Assembly: GCF_017104565.1 (NCBI RefSeq)
Contig: NZ_JAAGPD010000002.1
Coordinates: forward strand, 248,001-312,000
Reading direction: 5' to 3'
Source of the DNA: Paraburkholderia sp. Tr-20389
Lineage (GTDB): Bacteria > Pseudomonadota > Gammaproteobacteria > Burkholderiales > Burkholderiaceae
DNA: 64,000 nt
This document shows, piece after piece, positions 21,693-30,623 of the stretch. Numbering within the stretch: the first letter of the stretch is position 1; each line of letters begins with the position of its first letter. The position numbers and the translations under genes were made by a program. Under the pieces are notes generated by a model, which was given only the letters and a program-made list of their open reading frames with translations, searched no databases and was not told the origin of the DNA.

Positions 21693-21721
21693 AATGGTGC
21701 GGCTTTCAAAGCCGCACCATT
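21693..21721. terminator. Bidirectional terminator
   Basis: AATGGTGCGGCTTT and its exact reverse complement flank a single C, a 14-bp perfect palindrome between two convergent genes. The T/A ends of the stem give a short T-run in both directions, as expected for a shared terminator. Confidence 0.8.
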
Positions 21722-21727
21722 GTCGCC

Positions 21728-22330
21728 CTATAGCCGTCCCGGACGCGGATCGGCAACGAACCCATCGCGGTTCGGCATATGAATGGACGCCAGCGAATGT
21801 GCATCGAGACGTGCATCGTCGGGCACGATGCCGTTCTGATTCAGGATCCACGCGCTGACGGCATACACTTCGTCGGCGCTGAGCGATTGCGGCGCGTTGT
21901 ACGGCATCGCGCGACGGATGTAGTCGAACAGCGTCGTCGCATACGGCCAGTAGCTGCCCACCGTGCGCTTCGGATTCGCGCTCGCGAGCGTGCCGCGTCC
22001 GCCGACCAGCTGATCGCCGATCAGCCCTTCCCCTTTCGCGCCGTGACACGCCGCGCATTTGGCCGCGAAGATCTTGCCGCCCATCGCGACATCGCCGCTG
22101 CCTGCGGGTAGACCGCGGCCATCGGGCGCGACGTCGATGTTCCATACGGCGAGGTCGGCATCGCTGATTGACGTGCCGATCGCATCGGCGGACTTGCGCA
22201 GATGATCGTCCAGCGCCGGCTGCTTCGATGCCGTCAACGAAGCCGAGCACGCCGCCAGCAATGCCGCAGATAACGATACGCTCACCACGCCGCGAATCGG
22301 CCGGGAAGCGCGGAACACAGGCTTAGGCAT
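21728..22330 (-). CDS. Cytochrome c lipoprotein, likely electron acceptor of the sulfite dehydrogenase
   Basis: A 200-residue c-type cytochrome. The N-terminus is a lipoprotein signal with a lipobox ending at Cys28 (LLAAC). One haem site, CAACH, is at 92-96, and the segment RAMPYNAPQSLSADEVYAVSAWIL carries the likely axial Met and resembles SoxD/SorB cytochromes. The start overlaps the end of the soxC-like gene by 8 bases, so the two are coupled. Expected role: accept electrons from sulfite oxidation in the periplasm and pass them to the respiratory chain. Membrane anchoring by lipid is inferred. Confidence 0.88.
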   Translation of the reverse strand: MPKPVFRASRPIRGVVSVSLSAALLAACSASLTASKQPALDDHLRKSADAIGTSISDADLAVWNIDVAPDGRGLPAGSGDVAMGGKIFAAKCAACHGAKGEGLIGDQLVGGRGTLASANPKRTVGSYWPYATTLFDYIRRAMPYNAPQSLSADEVYAVSAWILNQNGIVPDDARLDAHSLASIHMPNRDGFVADPRPGRL

Positions 22331-23600
22331 TTTTCACGCTTCCATCGGCGCCGACGCGCCACTGGTGAATCCCGTTGTAGTGGTAGTTCGAGTTCAGGCC
22401 GCGCGCCTGCACCAGGGCCTCGCGCGTCGGCTGCACGTAGCCGGTCGAATCCGTCGCGCGCGACAGGATCGCGGCCGGTTCGCCGTTCCAGACCCAGCCC
22501 AATTGAAAGCGCGTCAACGCGCGATCGCGTGCCGGTTCGTCGAGCGCCGCGTCTTGCCATGTTTTGCCGCCATCCGTCGACACTTCGACGCGCCGAATCG
22601 CGCCGCGCCCCGACCATGCGAGACCGACGATCGGATAGAACCCGTGCACCGTCAGCCGATGCCCCGCCGAAGGCCGCGTGATCACCGACTTCGCATCCAT
22701 CTCGAACACGAACTGGCGCGCGCGTCCGTCCGGCAGCAGCCCCGTGTATTTCGAGGTTTCCTCGCGCGTCTCCAGCGGCGCATCGACGATCTTCAGTCGC
22801 CGCAGCCACTTCACATTCGTATTACCTTCGAAGCCCGGCACGATCAGCCGCAACGGATACCCATTCTCCGGCCGCAAACGCTCGCCGTTCTGCGCATAGA
22901 CCACGAGCGCGCGGTCGAGAATGCGGTCGAGCGGCAGACTGCGCGTCATCGAAGAAGCATCGGCGCCTTCCGCGAGCAGCCATTTAGGCGAGCGCCCATC
23001 CGTCGCCGTCGCGAGTCCGCCCGTTGCTTCGAGCAAGGTGGAAAGACGCACGCCCGTCCATTCGCAGCACGACAGCAGTCCGTGCGTGATCTGCACGGGC
23101 AACCCGGTCGGCCCTTTCCACTCGCTCCCGGTGTTGCCCGAACATTCAAGGAAATGAATCCGCGACTCGGAAGGCAGCCGCAACAGATCGTCCATCGTGA
23201 ACAGCTTCGGCTCGCGCACGAACCCGTGCACGACGAGCCGGTGCTGATCGGGATCGATATCCGGCACGCCCGCATGATGGCGCTCGTAGACGAGACCGTT
23301 GGGCGTGATCGTGCCGTGCAGGTCCGCGAGCGGCGTGAGCGAGGATGCCGCGCCCGGCATCGGCCACGCGCGCGCTGCGCGGCGTACGACGTTCGCTTCA
23401 CGCGGCGACGGTTGCCCGTATGGATGGTCGAGAATCGGCGCACCAGGCGTCTGCGTCCACGGATCGACACTCAGCGGACGCAACAGCGTCGCCGCCTTCA
23501 CGTTCGGCGCGACGAGCGCGGAAAGCGCCAGCCCGCCGAGCATCCGGCGGCGTGGCGAAACGGGAGCAGTCTTCGAATCAGGAATCGGCGGATTGGACAT
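22323..23600 (-). CDS. soxC: SoxC-type sulfite dehydrogenase (molybdenum subunit)
   Basis: A periplasmic molybdoenzyme that oxidises sulfite to sulfate. The 425-residue form starting at 23600 opens with a Tat signal, SPRRRMLGGLALSALVA. The molybdenum-ligating cysteine is Cys153 in FLECSGNTGSEWKG. The C-terminal half contains the Mo-co dimerisation domain (VSTDGGKTWQDAALD). A longer start at 23657 is possible. It overlaps the upstream permease gene by 23 bases and the downstream cytochrome by 8 bases, so it belongs to a five-gene operon with an amino-acid-type importer. No soxAXYZB genes are present, so a SorAB-like role in sulfite detoxification is more likely than thiosulfate oxidation. Confidence 0.9.
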   Translation of the reverse strand: MSNPPIPDSKTAPVSPRRRMLGGLALSALVAPNVKAATLLRPLSVDPWTQTPGAPILDHPYGQPSPREANVVRRAARAWPMPGAASSLTPLADLHGTITPNGLVYERHHAGVPDIDPDQHRLVVHGFVREPKLFTMDDLLRLPSESRIHFLECSGNTGSEWKGPTGLPVQITHGLLSCCEWTGVRLSTLLEATGGLATATDGRSPKWLLAEGADASSMTRSLPLDRILDRALVVYAQNGERLRPENGYPLRLIVPGFEGNTNVKWLRRLKIVDAPLETREETSKYTGLLPDGRARQFVFEMDAKSVITRPSAGHRLTVHGFYPIVGLAWSGRGAIRRVEVSTDGGKTWQDAALDEPARDRALTRFQLGWVWNGEPAAILSRATDSTGYVQPTREALVQARGLNSNYHYNGIHQWRVGADGSVKNA

Positions 23601-24318
23601 GAGCGAACCCGGTGATGCGCGAGCGAGCGCCGGAGGCAGAACGACGCCGCCCGCCATCGAGCAGACGCGTCGCGACGAACTGCAGCGCCGAGCACAGCAG
23701 CAGATAAACCAGACCGACGAACAGGAAGATCTGCACGGGATACACCATCAACCGATTGTTGACCTGGTTCGCGAGGAACGTGAACTCGGGCACGCCGACG
23801 ATGTACGCAAGCGACGTATCCTTGATCAACGACACCCACTGGTTCACGAACGACGGCGTCATGATCCGTACTGCCTGCGGCAAGAGCACATAGCGCAGCG
23901 CCTGCCAACGGGTGAGGCCAAGCGATGCCGCCGCCTGTCCTTGACCCGCGCCGACGGCGGCGATGCCCGCCTGCACCGAATGCGACAGGTAAGCGCCGCC
24001 GATCAGCGCCAATGCGCAGACCACCGTCGCGAGTCCGGGCACGTCGATATGCAGCAGCATCGGCATCAGGAAGAACGTCCAGAAGATCAGCATCAGGACG
24101 GGAATGGCCCTGAAAAAGCCCACGATCGCGACGAGCGCGAGATGTGCAGCGCCGCGCGTCATCGACAAGGCGATGCCTGCCGCGAGGCCGATCACACCGG
24201 ACAACAGCGCCGACACGACCGACATGACCAGCGTCAACGCCGCGCCGCCGAGCGGACCATGGGGAAACGTGCCGAGCAGCAGATAGCGCAGCGTCGGCAG
24301 CCAGTCGACTTCGCTCAT
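23578..24318 (-). CDS. Polar-amino-acid-type ABC transporter permease (second)
   Basis: A 246-residue permease of the HisMQ/GltJK family with the EAA loop AAASLGLTRWQALRYVLLPQAVRIMTPSF. Four or five hydrophobic segments are visible. Its start codon overlaps the stop of the first permease (ATGA type), and its end overlaps the sulfite dehydrogenase start. Pairing with the upstream permease gives a heterodimeric channel. Operon membership with sulfite oxidation suggests a sulfur-containing amino acid or sulfonate (for example cysteate or taurine) as cargo; that is inference. Confidence 0.88.
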   Translation of the reverse strand: MSEVDWLPTLRYLLLGTFPHGPLGGAALTLVMSVVSALLSGVIGLAAGIALSMTRGAAHLALVAIVGFFRAIPVLMLIFWTFFLMPMLLHIDVPGLATVVCALALIGGAYLSHSVQAGIAAVGAGQGQAAASLGLTRWQALRYVLLPQAVRIMTPSFVNQWVSLIKDTSLAYIVGVPEFTFLANQVNNRLMVYPVQIFLFVGLVYLLLCSALQFVATRLLDGGRRRSASGARSRITGFAHVQSADS

Positions 24319-25046
24319 GTCGCACCCCGCTGCCATGCGTGCGCGCTGCGGCGCTTCCACAGCAGCAACGCGACTTCGATCGCTGCAATGGTCGCGATAT
24401 AGAGAGCGGTTGCGGCGCCGAACGCCTCGAAGGTCTTGAACGTTTCGGTATCGATCTGTCGCGACGTATAGGACAGTTCCGCGAGACCAATCGCCATCGT
24501 CAGCGACGAGTTCTTGACGATATTCATGTATTGCCCGGCAAGCGGAGGTGTCGCGATGCGGATCGCCTGCGGCAGGATCACATGGCGGAACGTGGCGAAC
24601 GGCGTAAGCCCCAGCGCGGCCGCTGCCTGATATTGCGCAGTCTTGACACCACGTATGCCCGCACGAAACTCTTCGCCGACGAAAGTCGTCGCATAGCAGG
24701 TCAGACCTACCCAGCCCGCGACGAACTCGAACGGCGGCCATGCGAGCGTGAACACACCCAGCGAAATCGCATGCGGCGCGTTCAGCCATTCCATCGTGGA
24801 TTGAGGAAGCAGCGTCGCCGCACCGAAGTACCAGAACAGCAGTTGCACCAGCAGCGGCGAGTTACGGAACACGAGCACATAGAGCGATGCCGCACGAGCC
24901 ACGACGCCGCTGCGGGCATTGCGCGCCAACGCGAGCGAGAAGCCCAGCATCGTCGCCGTGACGATCACACATGCGGAGAGCAGCAACGTCAGCCCAAAGC
25001 CGTGTACGAGCCACGCGACGTACTTCGGTTCCAGCCAGGCGTTCAT
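24315..25046 (-). CDS. Polar-amino-acid-type ABC transporter permease (first)
   Basis: A 243-residue permease of the HisMQ/GltJK family. The N-terminal half contains LYVLVFRNSPLLVQLLFWYFG and the EAA loop is AAAALGLTPFATFRHVILPQAIRIATPPL. It starts 7 bases after the binding-protein stop and overlaps the next permease by 4 bases. The set lacks an ATP-binding gene here, so an ATPase from elsewhere must serve it if it is functional. Confidence 0.88.
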   Translation of the reverse strand: MNAWLEPKYVAWLVHGFGLTLLLSACVIVTATMLGFSLALARNARSGVVARAASLYVLVFRNSPLLVQLLFWYFGAATLLPQSTMEWLNAPHAISLGVFTLAWPPFEFVAGWVGLTCYATTFVGEEFRAGIRGVKTAQYQAAAALGLTPFATFRHVILPQAIRIATPPLAGQYMNIVKNSSLTMAIGLAELSYTSRQIDTETFKTFEAFGAATALYIATIAAIEVALLLWKRRSAHAWQRGAT

Positions 25047-25053
25047 CGCGCGA

Positions 25054-25872
25054 TCAGCTCTTCTGCGGATCGCCGATCTTGAACAGACGCGGCAGCGGCG
25101 CGCGGCTGGTCGGGCCGAACCACTCGTCGTAGATCTTGCCCGCCGAGCCGTTCGCTTCGAGGCCCTTGAGCGTGTCGTCGACCACGTTCAGCAGACGCGT
25201 CTCGCCCTTCGGCACGCCGACGCCTTCGTAGTCGTTGGAAATTGTGAACGGAGAAATCTCGTAGTTGCCCTTGTCCGGCACGTTCGCGAGCAGCGCGACG
25301 AGCTTAGGACCGTCCTGCGTGATCGCCTGCACGTTGCCCGTGCGCAACGCGGCGAAGGCGAAAGGCGTGTCGTCGTAGGCGACGATGGTCGCGCCCGGGA
25401 ATTGCGCACGAACCTGCTGTTCGTTCGTCGTACCCTTGTCCGCGCCGATGCGCAGGCTGTTCAGCTGTTGCGGCGTTTTCAGCACACCCTTCTTCGCGAT
25501 GAACTGCGTACCCGACGCGAAATACGGCGTGCTGAAATCGACTTCTTTCTTGCGCTCGTCGGTGATCGTGAAGTTCGCGAACACCAAGTCGACCTTGCCC
25601 GACTTCAGGAACGCGATGCGGTTGGCGGGATTGGTCGGCTGGATTTCCAGCTTCACGCCGAGCTTGTTCGCCACGGCGCGCGCATAGTCGACATCGAGTC
25701 CGACGATCTGATTGCTCTTCGGATCGACGAAACCGAACGGCGGATTGCTGTCGAAGGTCGCGACGCGCAGCACGCCCGCTTTCTTGATGTCGTCGAGACG
25801 GTCGGCGTGCGCCGCGCTGGAGACGGCGAGCATCAACCCCATGATGACTGCGCCGGCGAATCGGATTTTCAT
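25054..25872 (-). CDS. Amino-acid-type ABC transporter substrate-binding protein
   Basis: A 272-residue periplasmic binding protein of the cluster that binds His, Gln, Glu or cystine. The signal peptide is about residues 1-23 (ending SSAAHA), followed by the typical opening LDDIKKAGVLRVATFDSNPPFGFVD and later IVGLDVDYARAVANKLGVKLE. The motif VDLVFANFTITDERKKEVDFSTPYF marks the family. First gene of the operon; its ATG at 25872 has AAGG upstream. The ligand cannot be read from sequence. Confidence 0.9.
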   Translation of the reverse strand: MKIRFAGAVIMGLMLAVSSAAHADRLDDIKKAGVLRVATFDSNPPFGFVDPKSNQIVGLDVDYARAVANKLGVKLEIQPTNPANRIAFLKSGKVDLVFANFTITDERKKEVDFSTPYFASGTQFIAKKGVLKTPQQLNSLRIGADKGTTNEQQVRAQFPGATIVAYDDTPFAFAALRTGNVQAITQDGPKLVALLANVPDKGNYEISPFTISNDYEGVGVPKGETRLLNVVDDTLKGLEANGSAGKIYDEWFGPTSRAPLPRLFKIGDPQKS

Positions 25873-25981
25873 GTTGTGGCCTTCTGATGGTTATGCGTGT
25901 AGCGAGTTGCCGCGACTTTAGCAACGCGCCTGCTCGCGACGAACCAATAAATCGTCACGAGCAAAGCGGTACACGTCATAT

Positions 25982-25999
25982 GCGCTGCGTACGCAGCGC
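25982..25999. terminator. Palindrome after the outer-membrane channel gene
   Basis: An 18-bp perfect palindrome, GCGCTGCGTACGCAGCGC, lies directly after the stop codon of the outer-membrane channel on the minus strand and upstream of the divergent importer operon. It could be a hairpin terminator without a T-run or an operator. Confidence 0.4.
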
Positions 26000-26000
26000 T

Positions 26001-27494
26001 TTACTTCTCAGAAGAGTCCGCCGTCTTCAGTTGGCCATCCCAGCCGCCGCCCAGCGCTTTCACCAGCATCACCGAGTTCTGCAGCGCCGTGCTGCTGTAA
26101 TCGAGCGCGGTCTTGCGGTCCTGCACTTGCGTCAACTGCGTATCGAGCATGTCGATGCGGCTCGACGTGCCCGCCGCGAAATTGCGCTGCTGGCTCACCG
26201 CAAGTTCGCCGCTGCGCTGCGCGACATCGTTCGATGCCGCCGCCTGGCGGGACGCGATCTGCACCGCGCTCAGATAGTCTTCGACGTCCTGAAACGCGCT
26301 CAACACCGTCTGCCGATACGCGGCCACTTCCTGATCGTAGTTGGCCTTCGCGTTGCGCACGGATGCAGCCGTTGCGCCCGCGTCGAACACGGTCTGCGCC
26401 ACGTCGAGTCCGAGCGACCAGAAACGCGTCGGCAGCGACACGAGATGCGCGAGCGACGTGCCGCTCCAGCCGCCATCGGCGGACAGCGTGATGGTCGGGA
26501 AATAGCCCGCCTTCGCAACGCCGATCTTCGCGTTGTATTGCGCGACCGTGCGTTCCGCCTGCACGATGTCGGGACGCCGCTGGAGCAGCGTGGACGGCAA
26601 CGCCGCCGGCATTGTCGGCAGCGCGAAGCGGTAGTCGGCCTGAACCGGCAGCGAAAACGCGGCGGGCGCTTCGCCGACCAGCACGGCAAGCGCATGCTCG
26701 TACTGACGCCGCGTGAGCTGCGCGCTCGCGATGCTCTCGTCGATGGTTTGCAGCGTGTTGTGTGCGGTGCGCACATCGTCATACGATGAAACGCCCTGCT
26801 TGTACTTCGCTTCCGTCAGCGCGAGCAGTTCCGCGTCGATACGGCGCTCTTCCGCGAGCAGCGCGAGATCGGCATCGGCAGCCCGCACGGTGAAGTAATC
26901 GACGGCCAGCGTGGCGAGCACGCTCAGGCGTTCGCCCGCCAGTTGCGCATCGGACGCCTGCGCGCTCGCCTCGCTGGCTTCGACCGAGCGCCGCACGCTG
27001 CCCCACAGGTCCGGCTCCCAACTGGCTTCGAGTTCCGCCGACACGCTCTTCGACGCATAGCTGCTCACGCTGCCGCTCGACGAAACCTGCGTCGTGCTGC
27101 CGCTGCCCGACCGCGTGCCCGAACCGGCGAACGAAACGGTCGGAAACAGGCTCGCGCGCGCGGACGACACCTGCGCGCGCGCCGCGCGATACGCCGCGTC
27201 GTATTGCGCCAGCGTCTGGTTCGCTTTCAGCGCGCGTTCGCACAGTTCGTTCAGCGTGTCGTCGCCGAACATCGTCCACCAGCGGCTGTCGAGCGCGGCG
27301 GCGGGATCGGGTTGCGCCTGTTGCCACAGACCGCTCGCATCGGGGCTGTTCATTTCCTTGAACGTCGCGGGCACGGCGACATCCGGGCGCTTGTAGTCGG
27401 GGCCGACCGCGCAGCCCGCGCACAGCGCCGCAATGGCCGCAGCCACGATCGTTCGATGCAGACGCCGCATCGTGCGCGTCGGTGTGTCCATCAT
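26001..27494 (-). CDS. Outer-membrane efflux channel lipoprotein (OprM/NodT family)
   Basis: A 497-residue TolC-like channel that completes the MdtABC-like pump. The lipobox ends at Cys28 (ALCAGC), followed by the family start AVGPDYKRPDVAVPATFKE. Two outer-membrane efflux domains follow, with the repeat hallmarks LAVDYFTVRAADADL and RRPDIVQAERTVAQYNAKIGVAKAGYFPTI. The gene starts inside the end of the upstream RND gene (4-base overlap) and is the last gene of this pump operon. Two consecutive ATG codons are available at the start. Confidence 0.92.
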   Translation of the reverse strand: MMDTPTRTMRRLHRTIVAAAIAALCAGCAVGPDYKRPDVAVPATFKEMNSPDASGLWQQAQPDPAAALDSRWWTMFGDDTLNELCERALKANQTLAQYDAAYRAARAQVSSARASLFPTVSFAGSGTRSGSGSTTQVSSSGSVSSYASKSVSAELEASWEPDLWGSVRRSVEASEASAQASDAQLAGERLSVLATLAVDYFTVRAADADLALLAEERRIDAELLALTEAKYKQGVSSYDDVRTAHNTLQTIDESIASAQLTRRQYEHALAVLVGEAPAAFSLPVQADYRFALPTMPAALPSTLLQRRPDIVQAERTVAQYNAKIGVAKAGYFPTITLSADGGWSGTSLAHLVSLPTRFWSLGLDVAQTVFDAGATAASVRNAKANYDQEVAAYRQTVLSAFQDVEDYLSAVQIASRQAAASNDVAQRSGELAVSQQRNFAAGTSSRIDMLDTQLTQVQDRKTALDYSSTALQNSVMLVKALGGGWDGQLKTADSSEK

Positions 27495-30400
27495 GATGGG
27501 GTTCCGTTACGTGAGGCGCGCCGGCCGTTGAAGCGGTCGAGCCAAAGATAGATCACGGGTGTCGTGAAGAGCGTCAGCGCCTGGCTGACCATCAGGCCGC
27601 CGAGGATCGCGACGCCGAGCGGATGACGAAACTCGTGCCCGTAGCCCGAACTGACGATCAGCGGCACCGCGCCGAGCAAAGCGGCAAGCGTCGTCATCAT
27701 GATCGGCCTGAAGCGCGTGAGACACGCCTGGTAGATCGATTCCTCCGCGCTGGCCGCATGTTCGCGCTCGTAGGTGACGGCGAAGTCGACCATCATGATC
27801 GCGTTCTTCTTCACGATGCCGATCAGCAGCACGATGCCGATCAGCGCGATGATCGACAGCTCGTAGCCGCATACATACAGCGCGATCAGCGCGCCGAGAC
27901 CTGCTGAAGGCAGGGTCGAGAGTATCGTCAGCGGATGCACGAGGTTCTCGTACAGAATGCCGAGCGCGATATACACCGCAATCAACGCACCAACGATAAG
28001 CAGCAGTTCGCTGCCGCCCGATTGCTGCATCTGCGCGCCTTGCCCCGCGAACGACGGCAACACCGTGTTCGGCAGATGCAGTGAAGCGACAGCGCTCTTG
28101 ATTGCCGCGTTCGCATCGCTCATCGATACGCCTTCGCGCAGGTTGTACGAGAGCGTGACGGCGGGAAACTGGTTGTCGTGTGCGATGGTGACGGGCGCAT
28201 GCGACAGCGTGCGCTTGGCAAGTGCGGACAGCGGCACGAGCGTGGCGCTAGAACTTGTCGAAGAACTCGACGAGGTCGACGAAGACGTACTGCTGCTGGA
28301 ACTGCTTGCCGTGGTGGCAGGCACATACAGCGTATCCAGCGTCTTCGGATCCTGCCAGTACTGCGGCGCGACTTCCATCACCACGTGATACTGATTCGCC
28401 GGCCCGTAGATCGTCGCGATCTGGCGCTGGCTGAACGCGTCGTTCAAGGTATCGTCGATCGCTTCGAACGGCACGCCCATGCGCGCCGCCGCGTCGCGAT
28501 TCACCTGCAGCATCATCGAAAGACTCGCGCTTTGCACGTCGGCATTCACGTCGCGCAGTTGCGGCAACGCGCGCAGCTTCGCTTCGATACGCGGCAGCCA
28601 TGTATCCAGTTCGGTCTGGTTCTCCGCCGTCACCGTGTACTGAAACTGCGCCGCGCTTTGCCGCGCGCCGAACATCAGATCCTGCGCGGATTGCAGCAGC
28701 AGGCGCACGCCGGGCAGATCGGCCGTGCGGCGGCTCAGATCCGCGATGACCTGATCGGCGCTCTGCGTGCGCTCCGACAGCGGCTTGAGCGTGACGAACA
28801 TCATACTGTTGCTGACGGCATTGCGTCCGCCGACATAGCCGGACACGGACTGCACATTGGGGTTCTGCAACATGCGCTTGTTGATTTCGTCGAACTTTTG
28901 CTTCATCGCCTGAAACGAAATGCTCTGCGATGCCTGGATGTTGCCCATCAGCCGCCCGGTGTCTTCCGTCGGAAAGAAGCCCTTCGGCATCACGGCGACC
29001 ACGCCGACGTTCGCGAACAGCAACAGCACGGTGACGGCGAGCATCGTCTTCGGATGACGCAGCGCCCAGCGCAGACTCTTTCCATACCCGCGCTCGACGC
29101 GCTGTCCCAAAGCCGCTTCGCCATGCTTCGACGGCGCGTGGCGCAGCAGCAGGCGGCCCAGCGTCGGCGCGAGCGTCAGCGAAATCACCATCGAAATCAT
29201 GATCGCGATGGCGAGCGATACGGAAAACTCCCGGAACAACCGACCGACGATGCCGCTCATCATGATCAGCGGCAGAAACACGACCACGAGCGACACGCTG
29301 ATGGTCAGCACCGTGAAGCCCACTTCGCGCGTGCCGTCGAGCGCGGCGGCGAGCGGGGTCTTGCCCTGATCGAGATGCCGCATGATGTTCTCGACGACCA
29401 CGATCGCATCGTCGACCACGAAGCCCGTCGAGATCGTCAGCGCCATCAGCGACAGATTGTTCAGGCTATAGCCGAGAAAGTACATCGCCGTGAACGTGCC
29501 CGCCAACGCGAGCGGCACGGTGATCGCGGGGATCAGCGTGCTGCGCCAGTCGCGAAAAAACGCATATGACACGGCCGTCACCAGCAGCACCGACGCGAGC
29601 AGCGAGAGTTCCACGTCGAGCACCGACGAGCGGATCGTCTGCGTGCCGTCGAGCACGACGCCGAGCTTCACCGTCGACGGCAGGCTCGCCGAGAGCTGCG
29701 GCAGCGCGGCGCGGATTGCATCGACGGTCTTGATGACGTTCGCATTCGGCTGCTTCGACACGATCAGCAGCACGGCAGGTTTGCCGTTCGCGAGACCGTA
29801 GTTGCGCAGGTCTTCCGTCGACTTCACCACTTGCGCAACGTCCGACACATGCACGATCGCCCCGTCATGCGTGCGGATCACGAGCGGCTTGTAGTCGTCG
29901 GCGTTCGGCAGCTGGTCGTTCGCCGTCACCACGTAGTGCTCGCCGTTCATGCTGACGGCGCCCTTCGGCAGATCGACGCTCGCATTCGCCAGCGCGGTGC
30001 GCACGGTATCGAGCGCGATGCCGTAATGGCTCAGTTGATCGGGATTCAGTTCGATCCGCACGGCGGGAAGCGCGCCGCCGCCCACCGTCACATCGCCGAC
30101 GCCGGGCACCTGAAGCAGCTTCTGTTGCAGCACCGACGACGCATAGTCGTACATCTGCCCGACGCCCACCGTATCCGACGTGAGGCCGACGATCATCACG
30201 GGCGCCGCCGCAGGATTCATCTTGCGATAGGTCGGCGTTTGCGTGAGCGTCGTCGGCAGATTGCTGCGCGCCGCGTTGATCGCGGCCTGCACGTCGCGTG
30301 CCGCGCCGTCGATATCGCGGTTCAGATCGAACTGCAACACGATCTGCGACGAGCCCGACGAGCTTTGCGAGGTCATCTGCGTCAAGCCGGCAATCGAGCC

Positions 30401-30613
30401 GAACGCGCGTTCGAGCGGCGCGGTCACCGTCTTCGCGACCGTGTCGGGATTCGCACCCGACAACGTTGCGCTGACCATCACGACGGGAAAATCCACGGAC
30501 GGCAGCGCGGCGACGGGCAGCAGCCGGAACGCGACGATGCCGAACAGCGCCAGACCGAGCGCCAGCAGCATCGTGCCCACCGGCCGGCGGATGAACGGAG
30601 CGGACAGGTTCAT
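27491..30613 (-). CDS. mdtC: RND efflux transporter, MdtC-like
   Basis: A 1040-residue inner-membrane proton-driven pump subunit of the MdtC type. The N-terminus MNLSAPFIRRPVGTMLLALG and the segment [14 protein letters not shown]-like [17 protein letters not shown] (transmembrane region 4 with its paired Asp residues) are typical. Large periplasmic loops follow transmembrane segments 1 and 7. About residues 764-792 are a Ser/Thr-only stretch inserted just before LVPLSALAKRTLS, which is not part of the usual family. With the upstream MdtB-like protein it should form a heterotrimeric pump. Confidence 0.92.
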   Translation of the reverse strand: MNLSAPFIRRPVGTMLLALGLALFGIVAFRLLPVAALPSVDFPVVMVSATLSGANPDTVAKTVTAPLERAFGSIAGLTQMTSQSSSGSSQIVLQFDLNRDIDGAARDVQAAINAARSNLPTTLTQTPTYRKMNPAAAPVMIVGLTSDTVGVGQMYDYASSVLQQKLLQVPGVGDVTVGGGALPAVRIELNPDQLSHYGIALDTVRTALANASVDLPKGAVSMNGEHYVVTANDQLPNADDYKPLVIRTHDGAIVHVSDVAQVVKSTEDLRNYGLANGKPAVLLIVSKQPNANVIKTVDAIRAALPQLSASLPSTVKLGVVLDGTQTIRSSVLDVELSLLASVLLVTAVSYAFFRDWRSTLIPAITVPLALAGTFTAMYFLGYSLNNLSLMALTISTGFVVDDAIVVVENIMRHLDQGKTPLAAALDGTREVGFTVLTISVSLVVVFLPLIMMSGIVGRLFREFSVSLAIAIMISMVISLTLAPTLGRLLLRHAPSKHGEAALGQRVERGYGKSLRWALRHPKTMLAVTVLLLFANVGVVAVMPKGFFPTEDTGRLMGNIQASQSISFQAMKQKFDEINKRMLQNPNVQSVSGYVGGRNAVSNSMMFVTLKPLSERTQSADQVIADLSRRTADLPGVRLLLQSAQDLMFGARQSAAQFQYTVTAENQTELDTWLPRIEAKLRALPQLRDVNADVQSASLSMMLQVNRDAAARMGVPFEAIDDTLNDAFSQRQIATIYGPANQYHVVMEVAPQYWQDPKTLDTLYVPATTASSSSSSTSSSTSSSSSTSSSATLVPLSALAKRTLSHAPVTIAHDNQFPAVTLSYNLREGVSMSDANAAIKSAVASLHLPNTVLPSFAGQGAQMQQSGGSELLLIVGALIAVYIALGILYENLVHPLTILSTLPSAGLGALIALYVCGYELSIIALIGIVLLIGIVKKNAIMMVDFAVTYEREHAASAEESIYQACLTRFRPIMMTTLAALLGAVPLIVSSGYGHEFRHPLGVAILGGLMVSQALTLFTTPVIYLWLDRFNGRRASRNGTPS

Positions 30614-30623
30614 CGTGCGCCCC

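Noticed and set aside
22323-23600. Sulfite dehydrogenase as part of a full Sox thiosulfate-oxidising system
   Set aside because: None of the other sox genes is present nearby; the enzyme-cytochrome pair fits a SorAB-like sulfite oxidation role better.
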